Shown piece by piece: positions 15,171-27,099 of a stretch of 64,000 nucleotides of DNA. This stretch comes from Sulfotelmatobacter sp963788225 (lineage in GTDB: Bacteria > Acidobacteriota > Terriglobia > Terriglobales > Acidobacteriaceae). The stretch is taken from the NCBI GenBank assembly GCA_963788225.1, contig CAWBGI010000003.1:372001-436000 (forward strand), given 5' to 3'. Both the position numbers and the translations under genes were made by a program. The notes under the pieces are model-generated. The model saw nothing but the letters and a program-made list of their open reading frames with translations, had not been told where the DNA came from and did not search any database. The number at the start of each line of letters is the position of its first letter. The stretch's first letter is position 1.

Positions 15171-15280
15171 AAGCCTCAGACATAACAAGCCTCAGACATA
15201 ACAAGCCTCAGACATAACAAGCCTCAGACATAACAAGCCTCAGACATAACAAGCCTCAGACATAACAAGCCTCAGAGATA
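15171..15280 (-). repeat. Tandem 16-bp array of Shine-Dalgarno/ATG units before oxidase subunit IV
   Basis: Six perfect copies of a 16-bp unit (15171-15266) and one changed copy up to the subunit III stop codon. On the coding (minus) strand each unit reads GAGGCTTGTTATGTCT: GAGG, six bases, then ATG. Each ATG opens a frame of seven codons that ends in the TGA of the next ATGTCTGA. The real subunit IV start has the same layout (GAGGCTTCCTATGTCT). The array thus copies the translation start region. Confidence 0.9.
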
Positions 15281-15284
15281 AGCC

Positions 15285-15981
15285 TCAAGGGTGCCGGTCG
15301 ATCAGGTAGAGCAGCGGAAACAGGTAAATCCAGATGATGTCGACGAAGTGCCAGTACAGGCCGCCGATCTCGACCGGAGTGTGCCACTCCGGGGTGAAGC
15401 GTCCCTTCCAGGCCATGGTCAACAGCCACGCAAAAACTCCCAGGCCAACAATCATGTGCAGCGCGTGCAGGCCGGTCATCACGAAGTAGAGAGAGAAGAA
15501 AAGCTGCGCGTGGCGCGGGTTGGCGTACTGACCGGGATGTCCCGGGATCGGCACGTTCTCGAAACTGAAAGAAACGCCGGGCACGTGATGCTCTTCAAAT
15601 TTATCTTTGTACTCGACGGCTTTGATTCCAAGGAAAACAAAACCGAAAAGCATGGTGACTGCGAGCATGCCAATCAACAGCGTTCGACGGGCAGTCTGCG
15701 CGGCCCAGACCGCAAGGACAACGGTCAAGCTGCTGCAGATGAGCACGGCCGTGTTGGTGGCGCCGAGCGTGGCGTCGATGGATTTGCTGGCGGCAGCGAA
15801 ATCCTCGAAGAACTTCAGGCGGTAAACCAGATACGCGCAGAACAGGCCGCCGAAGAACATGACTTCCGTGGCGAGGAAAACCCACATGCCCAGGCTGGCC
15901 GCATCGCGCTGCTGTTGCGGGTCGGCGAAGTGGTGCAGAAGGGCTGGATCGTGCTCTTCGGCGCGAAGGGTTGCGGTGGAA

Positions 15982-15992
<11 letters not shown>
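15285..15992 (-). CDS. Cytochrome c oxidase subunit III
   Basis: A 235-residue protein with about five to seven membrane helices. Motifs typical of heme-copper oxidase subunit III are LGMWVFLATEVMFFGGLF near the N-terminus, FVMTGLHALHMIVGLG in the middle and YWHFVDIIWIYLFPLLYL at the C-terminus. It supports proton pumping and complex stability but binds no metal. Its start overlaps the end of the subunit I gene by 11 bases, so the two are probably translated as a coupled pair. Confidence 0.95.
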
Positions 15993-17628
<1,636 letters not shown>

Positions 17629-17630
17629 AC

Positions 17631-18629
<999 letters not shown>

Positions 18630-18693
18630 AAACGTCGTCGGTCGTTAGTCGTCGGTTGTTAGTCGTTGGTCGTTCGCCATTTTGCTTCCGGTC

Positions 18694-19569
18694 CTACGGT
18701 GTCCTCCCACCGCTGTGCAATGCCCTGCTAGTCACAGAGCGATCCAGTCTCCACAAGATGAAAAGCAAACCTCCGAGTAAAAGAATGGTCGCACCGGCCG
18801 CGAGCCGCAGAATGTTGGCTACCATCGCGCCGTATTTTCCAGTCTCGGGATCATAGTGATAGCAATAAAGCAGCACCGCATCGACGGCGTTGCCGATCTT
18901 GCCCTGCGAAGCCTCCACCAGCCCCATGCGCAGATCCTTGGGCGGGAAATCTACGCCGTAGAAGTAACGCGAGATGCGGCCTTGGGGCGTGAGCACCAGG
19001 ATCGCCGTGGCGTGCGCGTACTGATTGCTCTTCGGGTCGAATTGATAATGGAAGCCGACAGCTTTTGTGAGCGCGTTGATTGAATCTGCCTGGCCGGTGA
19101 GGAAATGCCAGCCCGCAGCGGCATTGGCGCGGCCGTAGCGGCCGACGTAATCTTTCTTTTTGGCGGCGGCCATCTCGGGAGTTTCGCGCGGATCGAAGCT
19201 GACTGTGACCACGTCGAATTCATTGCCCACATCAAACTTCACCAGGCGCATCGCGCTGGCAAGCCCAGCCAGAGCCTCGCCACACAGCATGGTGCAGTTG
19301 TAATAAACCAAGTTGAGGATCAGAGGCTTGTGGCCGTAATAATCTCCCAGCTTAACGGCCTTGCCCGTGTCGTCGCGAAAGGTTAGATCTGCGGGCACCT
19401 GCGCGTCGAGGTGCTGCTCGATGCCGACGTTCTCCAGCCGTGGAGGCCGCGTGTTTGCCGGAGGCGACATGACGCCGTTGTTCATCTGCCCCCAGGCGGA
19501 AGCTGCCAGCAGCGCGACGGCAAACATCACGCGCAGCGTGAAAATCGAATTGTGCTGCTTACACGTCAC
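18694..19569 (-). CDS. SCO1/SenC-like copper chaperone with C-terminal membrane helix
   Basis: 291 residues with an N-terminal signal (RVMFAVALLAASAWGQ), a thioredoxin-like domain with the copper-binding CxxxC in NCTMLCGEAL, and the matching His further on in the region TGQADSINALTKAVGFHYQF, given in part. The C-terminus has one membrane helix (ILRLAAGATILLLGGLLFIL). Proteins of this family deliver copper to CuA in oxidase subunit II, encoded next in the operon. The start overlaps the preceding gene by four bases. The 64 bases after it hold only a degenerate GTCGTTAGTCG-type repeat. Confidence 0.88.
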   Translation of the reverse strand: MTCKQHNSIFTLRVMFAVALLAASAWGQMNNGVMSPPANTRPPRLENVGIEQHLDAQVPADLTFRDDTGKAVKLGDYYGHKPLILNLVYYNCTMLCGEALAGLASAMRLVKFDVGNEFDVVTVSFDPRETPEMAAAKKKDYVGRYGRANAAAGWHFLTGQADSINALTKAVGFHYQFDPKSNQYAHATAILVLTPQGRISRYFYGVDFPPKDLRMGLVEASQGKIGNAVDAVLLYCYHYDPETGKYGAMVANILRLAAGATILLLGGLLFILWRLDRSVTSRALHSGGRTP

Positions 19570-20054
19570 TTTTTTTCACCCTTCTTCGTTCCCCCAGCGT
19601 TGCCCGTCGGCGTAGCAGTGGCTTCTTGCGGACGCACTGGCAGCCCTCGCTGCGCGATTAATTCCATGGCGCGTTCGATGGGGATGTGTACGATGCCTGC
19701 TTTTTCGTCCACCCAGCCGTAGCTGTAGAGTTCCTTGTCTTCGCCGGTGATAATTCCGTTAAGTTGGCCGCGCTCGTCCTCCTCAAGCTTTGGGTTGGGG
19801 AAAGCGCCCTGCGGATATCCGGGAGCGATGTGGCGCGTGTCCGTTGGAACACTTGTGACCAAAGGGCTCACCGGAGTTTCCAAAGCTCTTGCGCGATGGT
19901 CAAGATATGCGAAGAGTCCCCGGAGAGCGAAAATGCAAAGCAGCGTTACGACGGCCAGACCCAGGAAAAAATACAAAACGCCGGAAGCCTGCAGGTCCTG
20001 GCGCTCGTAGCTCCCGTGGCCGGTTGTCTTCTCGTATTTGGTCTCGTCTGTCAT
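19566..20054 (-). CDS. Small single-helix membrane protein of the respiratory cluster, unknown function
   Basis: 162 residues with a short N-terminal cytoplasmic part, one membrane helix (GVLYFFLGLAVVTLLCIFALRGLF, given in part) and a periplasmic domain containing GIVHIPIERAMELIAQRGLP. Its place between ActF and the SCO gene, with a four-base overlap to the latter, points to a role in assembly or in the ActABCDEF-caa3 supercomplex. The sequence alone shows no cofactor site. Confidence 0.75.
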   Translation of the reverse strand: MTDETKYEKTTGHGSYERQDLQASGVLYFFLGLAVVTLLCIFALRGLFAYLDHRARALETPVSPLVTSVPTDTRHIAPGYPQGAFPNPKLEEDERGQLNGIITGEDKELYSYGWVDEKAGIVHIPIERAMELIAQRGLPVRPQEATATPTGNAGGTKKGEKK

Positions 20055-20060
20055 CTTTCG

Positions 20061-21278
20061 TTACGCATGAGTCTCATGTGCCGGCTGAAGAACTTCGTGG
20101 GCATCCGCGTCATAGGCCGGCAGCAGCGGCAGCGAACCCAGGTTGCGGAAGAAATACCAAAGCCAGATACCACCGATGGCAACGGGTACTACGATGTCGG
20201 ACAAAGTCACCGTCAGATTCTTTGAAAAATTCGGCTCGATGATCCAGAACAGGTCGAGGTAACGCATCAGCATCAGCCACACGGCCAGCCAAACCAGCCG
20301 GCGGATGTTCCGCTTGAAAGGGCGAGAGAGCAGCAAGGCGAACGGGATGGCGAAGTGGAAAAGCACCAAAAATAGCCCGATCGATCCCCAGCCGTTGCTC
20401 AAGCGCTTCAAATAAAAAGTGATCTCAGAGGGCAGGTTGCCGGCCCAGATAATGAGCCACTGCGAGAACGAGAAATAGGCCCACACCATAATGAAGGTCA
20501 GCATCCATTTGCCGTGATCGTGAACGAAATCGGGGCGAAGCAGCTCGGACATGGGCTTGTAGTTGAAGAGAATGCGCTCGACCACGACGGCGAAACACAT
20601 GGCCGAGAGGACCTCGCCGATGAGTATGATCAGGCCAAAGATGGTGGAGATCCAACTGGGGTCGAGCGACATGATCCAATCGATGGCGGCAAACGAAATG
20701 GTAAATGCGTAGAGGATGAGGCCGGGGCCGCTGACCGCCTTGAAGCGTTGGCTGTTGTCGGGGGCATTGGGACTGTCGGTCTGTTTCGACCACTTCGAGA
20801 GCAGGAACGAGAGCAGGTTCCAGATCAGGAAATAAAATACGGCGCGGATAATGAAGCCGTTCACCGTGAGATAGGTCTGCGTAATTTGTTCGAGATGCTC
20901 ACGGAGATGTTTGTCTTCGATATTGCTGAGGGGTTGCGCCCAGATGTAGAGCTGGCGGATTCCGAGGATGACGGGAATAAACAGAACCGCGAGCAGCGGC
21001 AGCGTGCGCATGGCTGCGCCCAAAATGCGGCGGATCACCGTGCCCCATCCGCCGCCGGTGAGATGGCGGATCATCAGAATCGCCATGGAGCCGAGCGCCA
21101 CGCCCAGCCAGCACATGAAGCCGAGCAGGTAGGCGCGATAGAACTCGCTGGGGCGAGTGAAAGCCAACGCCCCTGCGATGGCGGAGAAGACGATACCGAT
21201 GACGAGCGAGCGCTGCGATATTTTCCTTACAACCGCAGGCGGCATCAGATCGAGATGTGGAGTGGCCGCGGCGCTCAT
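20061..21278 (-). CDS. actF: Alternative complex III subunit ActF (NrfD/PsrC-like integral membrane protein)
   Basis: 405 residues with about ten membrane helices. It is a paralogue-like partner of ActC in the quinol:electron-acceptor oxidoreductase called alternative complex III. Motifs include SFAAIDWIMSLDPSWISTIFG and the C-terminal DLFWIIEPNF helix region. ActF is thought to form a proton pathway with ActC rather than the quinol site. It overlaps the actE end by four bases (ATGA), as expected for a tightly translated operon. Confidence 0.9.
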   Translation of the reverse strand: MSAAATPHLDLMPPAVVRKISQRSLVIGIVFSAIAGALAFTRPSEFYRAYLLGFMCWLGVALGSMAILMIRHLTGGGWGTVIRRILGAAMRTLPLLAVLFIPVILGIRQLYIWAQPLSNIEDKHLREHLEQITQTYLTVNGFIIRAVFYFLIWNLLSFLLSKWSKQTDSPNAPDNSQRFKAVSGPGLILYAFTISFAAIDWIMSLDPSWISTIFGLIILIGEVLSAMCFAVVVERILFNYKPMSELLRPDFVHDHGKWMLTFIMVWAYFSFSQWLIIWAGNLPSEITFYLKRLSNGWGSIGLFLVLFHFAIPFALLLSRPFKRNIRRLVWLAVWLMLMRYLDLFWIIEPNFSKNLTVTLSDIVVPVAIGGIWLWYFFRNLGSLPLLPAYDADAHEVLQPAHETHA

Positions 21279-22051
21279 TTGGTTTCCTCAGATGGGAATG
21301 CCGGTTTTGAATCAATGATGGGAAGCGTTGCGCCCGAGCCCGGCTGGCCGCGGAACGCGGGCGGTTCTGACGGAATCGCTTGTCCGGCGGGAACGTCGGC
21401 CCGCGTTGCGTTTTGACTCAACTGCAACGCACGAACGTAGGCCACGATTTTCCAGCGGTCCTCAGGCGGAATCTGCGATGCGTAATCGGGCATAATGCCG
21501 AAGCCGTGGCTGATCACATCGTAAAAATATCCGACCGGCTCTTTCCGCAGACGTTCAATGTGATAGGACGGCGGCTTGCGCGCGAAACCGCGCGAGGGGA
21601 CGAAGCCGTTGCCATCGCCGAGGAGCGAGTGACACGGCGAGCAATAAATGTTGTAGCGCTCGCGGCCGCGGTCGAGAACTTCTTTGGTCACCGGAAATGG
21701 CATGTAATCGCCAGGATTGTTTCCGATCTTGCCAGTGTAGAAATAAGTGTCCTCGTGCAGCTGTCCCCGGGCGACCGTGCCTTCGACGGGCGGCCGCTCC
21801 GAGCGCTGGTCAGCGAAAAAGTCGCTGCGGGAAAGCGGATTCTGCTTCGGCTGCACGTGCATGTCGATGCGGCAAGCTGAGAGCAGGACTATTGCCGCAA
21901 ACAGGAGCCCCAGCGCCAAAAAATCCCATGTGTGAGACCTGCGTGGAATCCCACTCTTGCGCCAAGAACGCGCAAGAATGGGGCACCCATCGTCTGACAC
22001 GGGGCACTCAGCGCTTGAGGGGCGGGCCGGAACTTGGCGGAGGCGCGGCAT
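21275..22051 (-). CDS. actE: Alternative complex III subunit ActE (mono-heme cytochrome c lipoprotein)
   Basis: With the ATG at 22051 (two bases after the ActD stop) there are 258 residues. The heme site is CSPCH in YNIYCSPCHSLLGDGNG, with a Met ligand in GIMPDYASQIPPEDRW. The hydrophobic stretch LALGLLFAAIVLLSAC ends in a lipobox-like Cys. Unusually about 40 residues precede it, including GCPILARSWRKSGIPRRS, which is encoded by a REP-like palindrome at 21950-21987. ActE passes electrons between ActA/ActB and the oxidase. The extra N-terminus could alter signal-peptide processing, or the true start could be a less standard codon inside. Confidence 0.85.
   Translation of the reverse strand: MPRLRQVPARPSSAECPVSDDGCPILARSWRKSGIPRRSHTWDFLALGLLFAAIVLLSACRIDMHVQPKQNPLSRSDFFADQRSERPPVEGTVARGQLHEDTYFYTGKIGNNPGDYMPFPVTKEVLDRGRERYNIYCSPCHSLLGDGNGFVPSRGFARKPPSYHIERLRKEPVGYFYDVISHGFGIMPDYASQIPPEDRWKIVAYVRALQLSQNATRADVPAGQAIPSEPPAFRGQPGSGATLPIIDSKPAFPSEETK
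21950..21987 (+). repeat. REP-like palindrome inside the actE 5' end
   Basis: CCCACTC, then TTGCGC, a 7-nt loop, GCGCAA, GAATGGGG, CACCC. The frame around the stem (CCCACTC...GAATGGG, loop of 7) is the same as in the RAYT-linked REPs; only the inner stem bases differ. No stop codon is introduced on the actE strand. Confidence 0.65.
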
Positions 22052-22052
22052 G

Positions 22053-22589
22053 CTAGCTGGGCACCTCCGAAATCGAGCGCGGATCGAGGCCTTGCAGAAA
22101 GTCGCGCGTGCTGGCCGCATCGTATTTGGGATCGGAAGAAAACACAATCAAGAAGAACCGGTCTTTCGATGCCGACGAGAAACGCGGAACGTTGAACACG
22201 GGATGATAGGGCATGGGCAAGCCATTCAGCGCCAACATGCCGAAGACGGCGGAGATTCCGGCAAAAAGAATCGTCATCTCGAACGTGATCACGATAAACG
22301 CGGGCCAGGAATGCGGGGGCTTGCCGCCGATGTTGAGCGGGTAATCGACGGCCGACATCCAATACTGCATCAGGTAGCCGCTCAGTCCACCGACGATGCC
22401 GCCAATTAGCACTACGAGCGGAACTTCATCGCGATGAAAACCAATTTCCTCAGCCAGGCCTTCGATGGGAAACGGGCTGTAGGCATCGATCTTGTTGTAA
22501 CCGGCCTGATGCGTCTTGCGCGCTGCCTCAACCAACGCAGTAGCCGAATCAAACTCCGCCATGATTCCGTACATGCGTTCGCGCTTCAT
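22053..22589 (-). CDS. actD: Alternative complex III subunit ActD (DUF3341)
   Basis: 178 residues with the DUF3341 layout: an N-terminal cytoplasmic domain (MYGIMAEFDSATALVEAAR) and two membrane helices (VVLIGGIVGGLSGYLMQYW and IVITFEMTILFAGISAVFGM). ActD anchors the cytoplasmic side of the complex and has no cofactor. The start overlaps actC by four bases. Confidence 0.92.
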   Translation of the reverse strand: MKRERMYGIMAEFDSATALVEAARKTHQAGYNKIDAYSPFPIEGLAEEIGFHRDEVPLVVLIGGIVGGLSGYLMQYWMSAVDYPLNIGGKPPHSWPAFIVITFEMTILFAGISAVFGMLALNGLPMPYHPVFNVPRFSSASKDRFFLIVFSSDPKYDAASTRDFLQGLDPRSISEVPS

Positions 22590-23959
22590 TCCTTGACCTC
22601 CGCTTCCGGCAGGAGGGTGCGCATTTCAAAAATCGAAATCGCAGGCAGAAGGCGCAGGAACAGGAACATTGCGGCCAGGAACATACCAATGGTGCCGATG
22701 TAGGTCATCCAATCCCAGCGCGTGGGGTAATACATTCCCCAGGACGAGGTGAGGAAGTCGCGGTGCAGGCTGACCACGACGATGATGAAGCGCTCCAGCC
22801 ACATGCCCACCAGGATCACGCCGGAAAGCAGAAACAGAGCCAGCGGACTGGTCCGCAGTTTCCGAATCCAGAGCAATTGGGGAATGAAAATATTGCAGGC
22901 GAGCAGCGCCCAGTAGGGAATCGCGTAGGGCCCATGCAGGCGGTTCCACAGCGTGAAAGCGTCGTAACGGTCGCCGCTGTACCAGCCCATGAAGGCCTCG
23001 ATGCCGTAACCGTAGGCCACGATCAATCCCGTCGCCAGCATGACCTTTGCCGAATTCTGCAAATGGCGTTCGGTGATGAAATCTTCGAGGCCGTAGATTT
23101 TGCGGATGGGAATCGCGAGCATCAGCACCATCGCAAATCCGGAATAGATGGCGCCAGCGACGAAATATGGCGGGAAGATGGTGGTGTGCCACCCCGGGAC
23201 GATGCCGATCGCAAAGTCGAAGCTCACGACCGTGTGCACAGAAAGCACCAGCGGCGTAGCTAACCCCGCCAGCAGCAAGTACGCGGTTTCGTAGCGGTGC
23301 CAGTGGCGAGCCGATCCGCGCCAGCCCATCGAGAGCATTCCATAGATGATTTTGGCGGCGGGATGCGTGGCGCGATCGCGTAGGGTCGCCATGTCGGGAA
23401 CCAGGCCGATGAACCAGAACAGAGCCGAGATGGTGGCGTACGTGGAGACTGCGAAAACATCCCACATCAGCGGGCTGCGGAATTGCGGCCACACTCCCAT
23501 CGTGCTGGGATAAGGAAACAGCCAGTAGGCGAGCCACGGACGGCCGACGTGGATGGCAGGAAAGATTCCGGCGCAGGCTACGGCGAATAGCGTCATCGCT
23601 TCGGCGAAGCGGTTGATCGAATTGCGCCACGACTGCCTTAGCAAAAGAAGAATCGCGGAGATCAGCGTGCCGGCGTGGCCGATGCCGATCCACCACACGA
23701 AGTTGACGATGGCGAAGCCCCAGCCGATCGGGATAGTATCGCCCCAGATCCCGATGCCTTTCAGGAAGAGGTAGCCGATGGCATACAGCATCATCATCGT
23801 CAGCAGAAACGCGATGCCGAAACCCGTGAACCATCCATTGGACGCAGGACGCGTCAGCACGATCGCGCTGATTTTTTCCGTGACCGTGCCGAAGGTGTAG
23901 CCCGGCTCGATCACCGGAGCGCGCTCTGCGTCCACCGTCGTTTTGTATTGCTCAGCCAT
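22586..23959 (-). CDS. actC: Alternative complex III subunit ActC (NrfD-like, quinol-binding membrane subunit)
   Basis: 457 residues with about ten membrane helices of the NrfD/PsrC type. Segments such as WWIGIGHAGTLISAILLL and HTVVSFDFAIGIVPGWHTTIFPPYFVAGA, given in part, carry the conserved residues around the quinol site on the outer face. It takes electrons from quinol and passes them to the Fe-S clusters of ActB. The operon order actA-B-C-D-E-F is complete. Confidence 0.95.
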   Translation of the reverse strand: MAEQYKTTVDAERAPVIEPGYTFGTVTEKISAIVLTRPASNGWFTGFGIAFLLTMMMLYAIGYLFLKGIGIWGDTIPIGWGFAIVNFVWWIGIGHAGTLISAILLLLRQSWRNSINRFAEAMTLFAVACAGIFPAIHVGRPWLAYWLFPYPSTMGVWPQFRSPLMWDVFAVSTYATISALFWFIGLVPDMATLRDRATHPAAKIIYGMLSMGWRGSARHWHRYETAYLLLAGLATPLVLSVHTVVSFDFAIGIVPGWHTTIFPPYFVAGAIYSGFAMVLMLAIPIRKIYGLEDFITERHLQNSAKVMLATGLIVAYGYGIEAFMGWYSGDRYDAFTLWNRLHGPYAIPYWALLACNIFIPQLLWIRKLRTSPLALFLLSGVILVGMWLERFIIVVVSLHRDFLTSSWGMYYPTRWDWMTYIGTIGMFLAAMFLFLRLLPAISIFEMRTLLPEAEVKE

Positions 23960-23979
23960 TATTTATTTCTTGCTCATAC

Positions 23980-26900
23980 CTACGACTTCAGCTCGGGATT
24001 CGGGTTGCTCACTTCCGCCAGATACGTCGTGCGCGGGCGAGTGTTGAGTTCTCCCAGCAAACTGTAGTTCCGCGCCTGCGCTTTCAATTTCGAAACCTTG
24101 CTGTCCGGATCATTGATGTTGCCGAAGATGATTGCGCCCGCTGGGCACGACTGCTGGCACGCCGTTTGCAGTTCGCCGTCTTTGATTTTGATCTCCCTGC
24201 CTTCGCGCACCGACGCGGTTTCGGCGTCGATGCGGTGCTCGGTGATGCGCTGCACACAGTACGAGCATTTCTCCATCACGCCGCGGCTGCGCACGCTGAC
24301 GTCGGGATTGCGCATCATTTTGTATTGCGGCGTAACCCAGTCCTGGAAAAGTAGGAAGTTGAAGCGCCGCACTTTATAAGGACAGTTGTTCGAGCAATAG
24401 CGCGTGCCCACGCAGCGGTTATAGACCATGTCGTTCAGGCCTTCGCTGGAGTGGTTGGTCGCGCCCACCGGGCAAACCACTTCGCAGGGTGCGTTCTCGC
24501 ATTGCTGGCACGGTACCGGCTGGAAGAATGCTTTTGGATTATCGCGGTCGCGAGCGGCCTCATCCGGATACTGATAGTAAGTATCGACGCGGATCCAGTG
24601 CATGTGCCGGCCGATGGCGCATTGTTCCTTGCCCACCACCGCAATATTGTTTTCTGACTGGCAGGCAATCATGCAGTTGTTGCAGCCCACGCAGGAATTC
24701 AGGTCGATCGCCATGCCCCAGGCGTAATCTTCTTCTTTGTACGGATAGGGCTTGTAAAGCGTGAGTCCGGGCGCCGGCTCTTCGCCTTCCTCTTTTGCGA
24801 AGTTGGGATCCTTGCGGTATTCCTCGAGCGCAGTCTCGCGCACCAGCGGACGATGGCCGCCGTCGGGCGTGTCCATTGACTGGTAGCCCTGCGTTGAGGC
24901 GAGAACGTATCTGTCGCCAGTCTTGCGGATTTGCAAGCCGGTTGCGAACCAAGGCGCGGTGCTCGTGCGCAGCGCATACGCATTGAATCCCTGCGCGGTG
25001 CCCACGCGGCCGGCGCGAGTGCGTCCGTAGCCGAGAGTTACGGTCACCGAATTGTCCGGAACCCCAGGCTGAATCCAGACCGGGCCGGTGACTTTCTTGC
25101 TATTCAGTTCGAGCTCGACGACATCGCAAGTCTTAATCTGCAGCCGCTCCGCCATCTTCGGGCCGATAAGCACAGCGTTGTCCCAGGTGAGCTTCGACAT
25201 CGGCTTTGGACATTCCTGCAGCCAGCCGTTGTTGGAAAATTGCCCGTCGTAGATGGTAGGATCGCGGCGGATGTTGAGCTCGATGGCGTTGGGCGAAGTT
25301 TCGCCTGGGACGGGAATTGGGAAATTTATGGTCTTCGCCGTAACGGTTTTCGAGGTGAGAGTCGTGCCGTCGATCCACCCCTCGTGCAGCGACTTGCGCC
25401 AGAACTGCTCGAAGTCTGCACCCGTGTGCCGTTTCTGCCAATAGGCGCGGACGAGGTCGTAACCTGTGGCGTCGGACTGACCGGCGAGCAGCGCCACAAA
25501 TTCCAAGGCACTCTTGCCGTTGTACAGGGGTGCAATTAAGGGCTGAATGACGCTAACGGTGCCGTCGTAAGCGCGACCATCGCCCCAGGCTTCCAGCTCG
25601 TGCGCCTCGTTCACATGCCACTGGCACAACTCGGCGGTTTCGTTCTGATAAAGGCCGACGTGAACTCGCAATGGAACGTTGCCATTCTTCAGAGCATCGG
25701 CGAAGTTGAGGTCGGCAGGCGCATCATAAGCGGGATTGCCGCCGAGGATGACCAGCAGATCAACTTTCCCCGCGTGAATATCGGCAACCAAGCCCTTTAT
25801 CGATTCGGTCTGATTAACAGGGTTCGCATCGACGGGATCGGCATAGAAAACTGTGTTCCCTGCATTCCCAAGATCATGGTTCAAGAGATGCACTAGGGCG
25901 TGGACCGCGGGAGGCTGATGGTCGCCGGCGATGATGATGCTTGAGCCGCGGTGCCCCTTGAGGTCCTCGAGAACGGCGCGCAGCATCTTGTCCTTCTCAA
26001 CTTCAGCCGCTCCTTCGCTCGGCTTCTCCAGGAAAAAAGACATGGTGAAGGCGCTGGCAAACTCTCCGATTTCACTCGCTCGCAGCGGCAGCCGATGATC
26101 CGCCTTCGCCCCCGTCGTCGTCGGCGTGCTCTCGAACACATACAGCCGGTTCATCTTGCCGTCGGGATTCCGGCGCTTGGCGAAGTCGCGGATGTAGCGG
26201 ACGTTTCCCGGAAAACCCGCATACAGGAAGTCGGCGTCGAGCGAGACGATTACGTCGGCCTTTTCAAAATCGTAGAGCGTCTCGACCGGCTGGCCGAAGG
26301 CCAGCTTCGCGCCTTCTAGCACGTTGTCGCGATTGACCGGCTCGTACACATGCCACTTGGCGTGCGGATAAATCTTCAGGAAGTTGCGCAGTTGATCGGC
26401 AAGCGTGGGCGAAGAGATAGCCGGCGTGAGAATGCGAATGCCCGCGCCCTGCAGCGCCTTCTGCGCGCTGAGCGGACCGCGAATCGCCGTCAGGAATGAC
26501 TGCCAGGAGCGCTGGTCGCCCATCGACATCACGCTCTGCGAGCGGTCGGGGTCGTACAGCCCGAGGATCGATGCCTGCGCGAAAATGTCGGTGCCGCCGA
26601 GCGATGCGGGATGCCGGTCGTTGCCTTCAATCTTTGTCGGACGCCCGAGATGGCTTTCAACCAGCAGCGGGCTGGCGTATCCGCCGAGCGTCATCGCCGT
26701 GGCGTAGAACATCGGGCGGCCGGGAATCACATCTTCCGGCTGGCGCACGTAGGGAACGATGGGTTCCAGCGGCAGGCGCACGCAGCCAGTCATTCCTGCG
26801 AGCGCCAGCGACGCGCCCATCACTTTCAAAAAGCCGCGGCGCGACACGGAATCGACCCACTCGGATGCGCCTTTGGGAAATTCGCGGTGCAGCGCCTCTT

Positions 26901-27066
26901 GGAAAGATGGGCTGCCGGCGAGTTCTTCCAGGCTGCGCCAGTATTCAGGTCCAGAGGCTTTGTCGATCTCGGCGCGGAGGGAGTCGAGGTCGAGTTTGCC
27001 CTTCTTGCTGGGGCAAACGTCCTCTCGTTTCCTTTCCGGTGAGCCGGGTTTGTTTTGCTCGTCCAT
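23980..27066 (-). CDS. actB: Alternative complex III subunit ActB (molybdopterin-oxidoreductase-like plus Fe-S protein)
   Basis: About 1028 residues from the ATG at 27066. Longer frames reach into the repeat block at 27100-27186, so they are rejected. Near residue 76 is SRRGFLKVMGASLALAGMTGC, a Tat-type signal ending in a lipobox-like Cys, given in part. A large molybdopterin-oxidoreductase-like domain follows; ActB proteins lack the Mo cofactor. The C-terminal part is a ferredoxin-like domain with four Cys groups: CVGCNNCMIAC, CQQCENAPCEVVCP, CVGTRYCSNNCP and CSYCVQRI, which should hold three or four Fe-S clusters. It links ActC and the c-type hemes on the periplasmic side. Confidence 0.95.
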   Translation of the reverse strand: MDEQNKPGSPERKREDVCPSKKGKLDLDSLRAEIDKASGPEYWRSLEELAGSPSFQEALHREFPKGASEWVDSVSRRGFLKVMGASLALAGMTGCVRLPLEPIVPYVRQPEDVIPGRPMFYATAMTLGGYASPLLVESHLGRPTKIEGNDRHPASLGGTDIFAQASILGLYDPDRSQSVMSMGDQRSWQSFLTAIRGPLSAQKALQGAGIRILTPAISSPTLADQLRNFLKIYPHAKWHVYEPVNRDNVLEGAKLAFGQPVETLYDFEKADVIVSLDADFLYAGFPGNVRYIRDFAKRRNPDGKMNRLYVFESTPTTTGAKADHRLPLRASEIGEFASAFTMSFFLEKPSEGAAEVEKDKMLRAVLEDLKGHRGSSIIIAGDHQPPAVHALVHLLNHDLGNAGNTVFYADPVDANPVNQTESIKGLVADIHAGKVDLLVILGGNPAYDAPADLNFADALKNGNVPLRVHVGLYQNETAELCQWHVNEAHELEAWGDGRAYDGTVSVIQPLIAPLYNGKSALEFVALLAGQSDATGYDLVRAYWQKRHTGADFEQFWRKSLHEGWIDGTTLTSKTVTAKTINFPIPVPGETSPNAIELNIRRDPTIYDGQFSNNGWLQECPKPMSKLTWDNAVLIGPKMAERLQIKTCDVVELELNSKKVTGPVWIQPGVPDNSVTVTLGYGRTRAGRVGTAQGFNAYALRTSTAPWFATGLQIRKTGDRYVLASTQGYQSMDTPDGGHRPLVRETALEEYRKDPNFAKEEGEEPAPGLTLYKPYPYKEEDYAWGMAIDLNSCVGCNNCMIACQSENNIAVVGKEQCAIGRHMHWIRVDTYYQYPDEAARDRDNPKAFFQPVPCQQCENAPCEVVCPVGATNHSSEGLNDMVYNRCVGTRYCSNNCPYKVRRFNFLLFQDWVTPQYKMMRNPDVSVRSRGVMEKCSYCVQRITEHRIDAETASVREGREIKIKDGELQTACQQSCPAGAIIFGNINDPDSKVSKLKAQARNYSLLGELNTRPRTTYLAEVSNPNPELKS

Positions 27067-27099
27067 TCTCATTGCCAAACGCTTTTGGGTACCGCGTCT

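Noticed and set aside
15171..15280. 16-bp repeats as a CRISPR array or iterons of an origin
   Set aside because: No spacers between units, and the unit copies the ribosome site and start of subunit IV. No replication genes are nearby.
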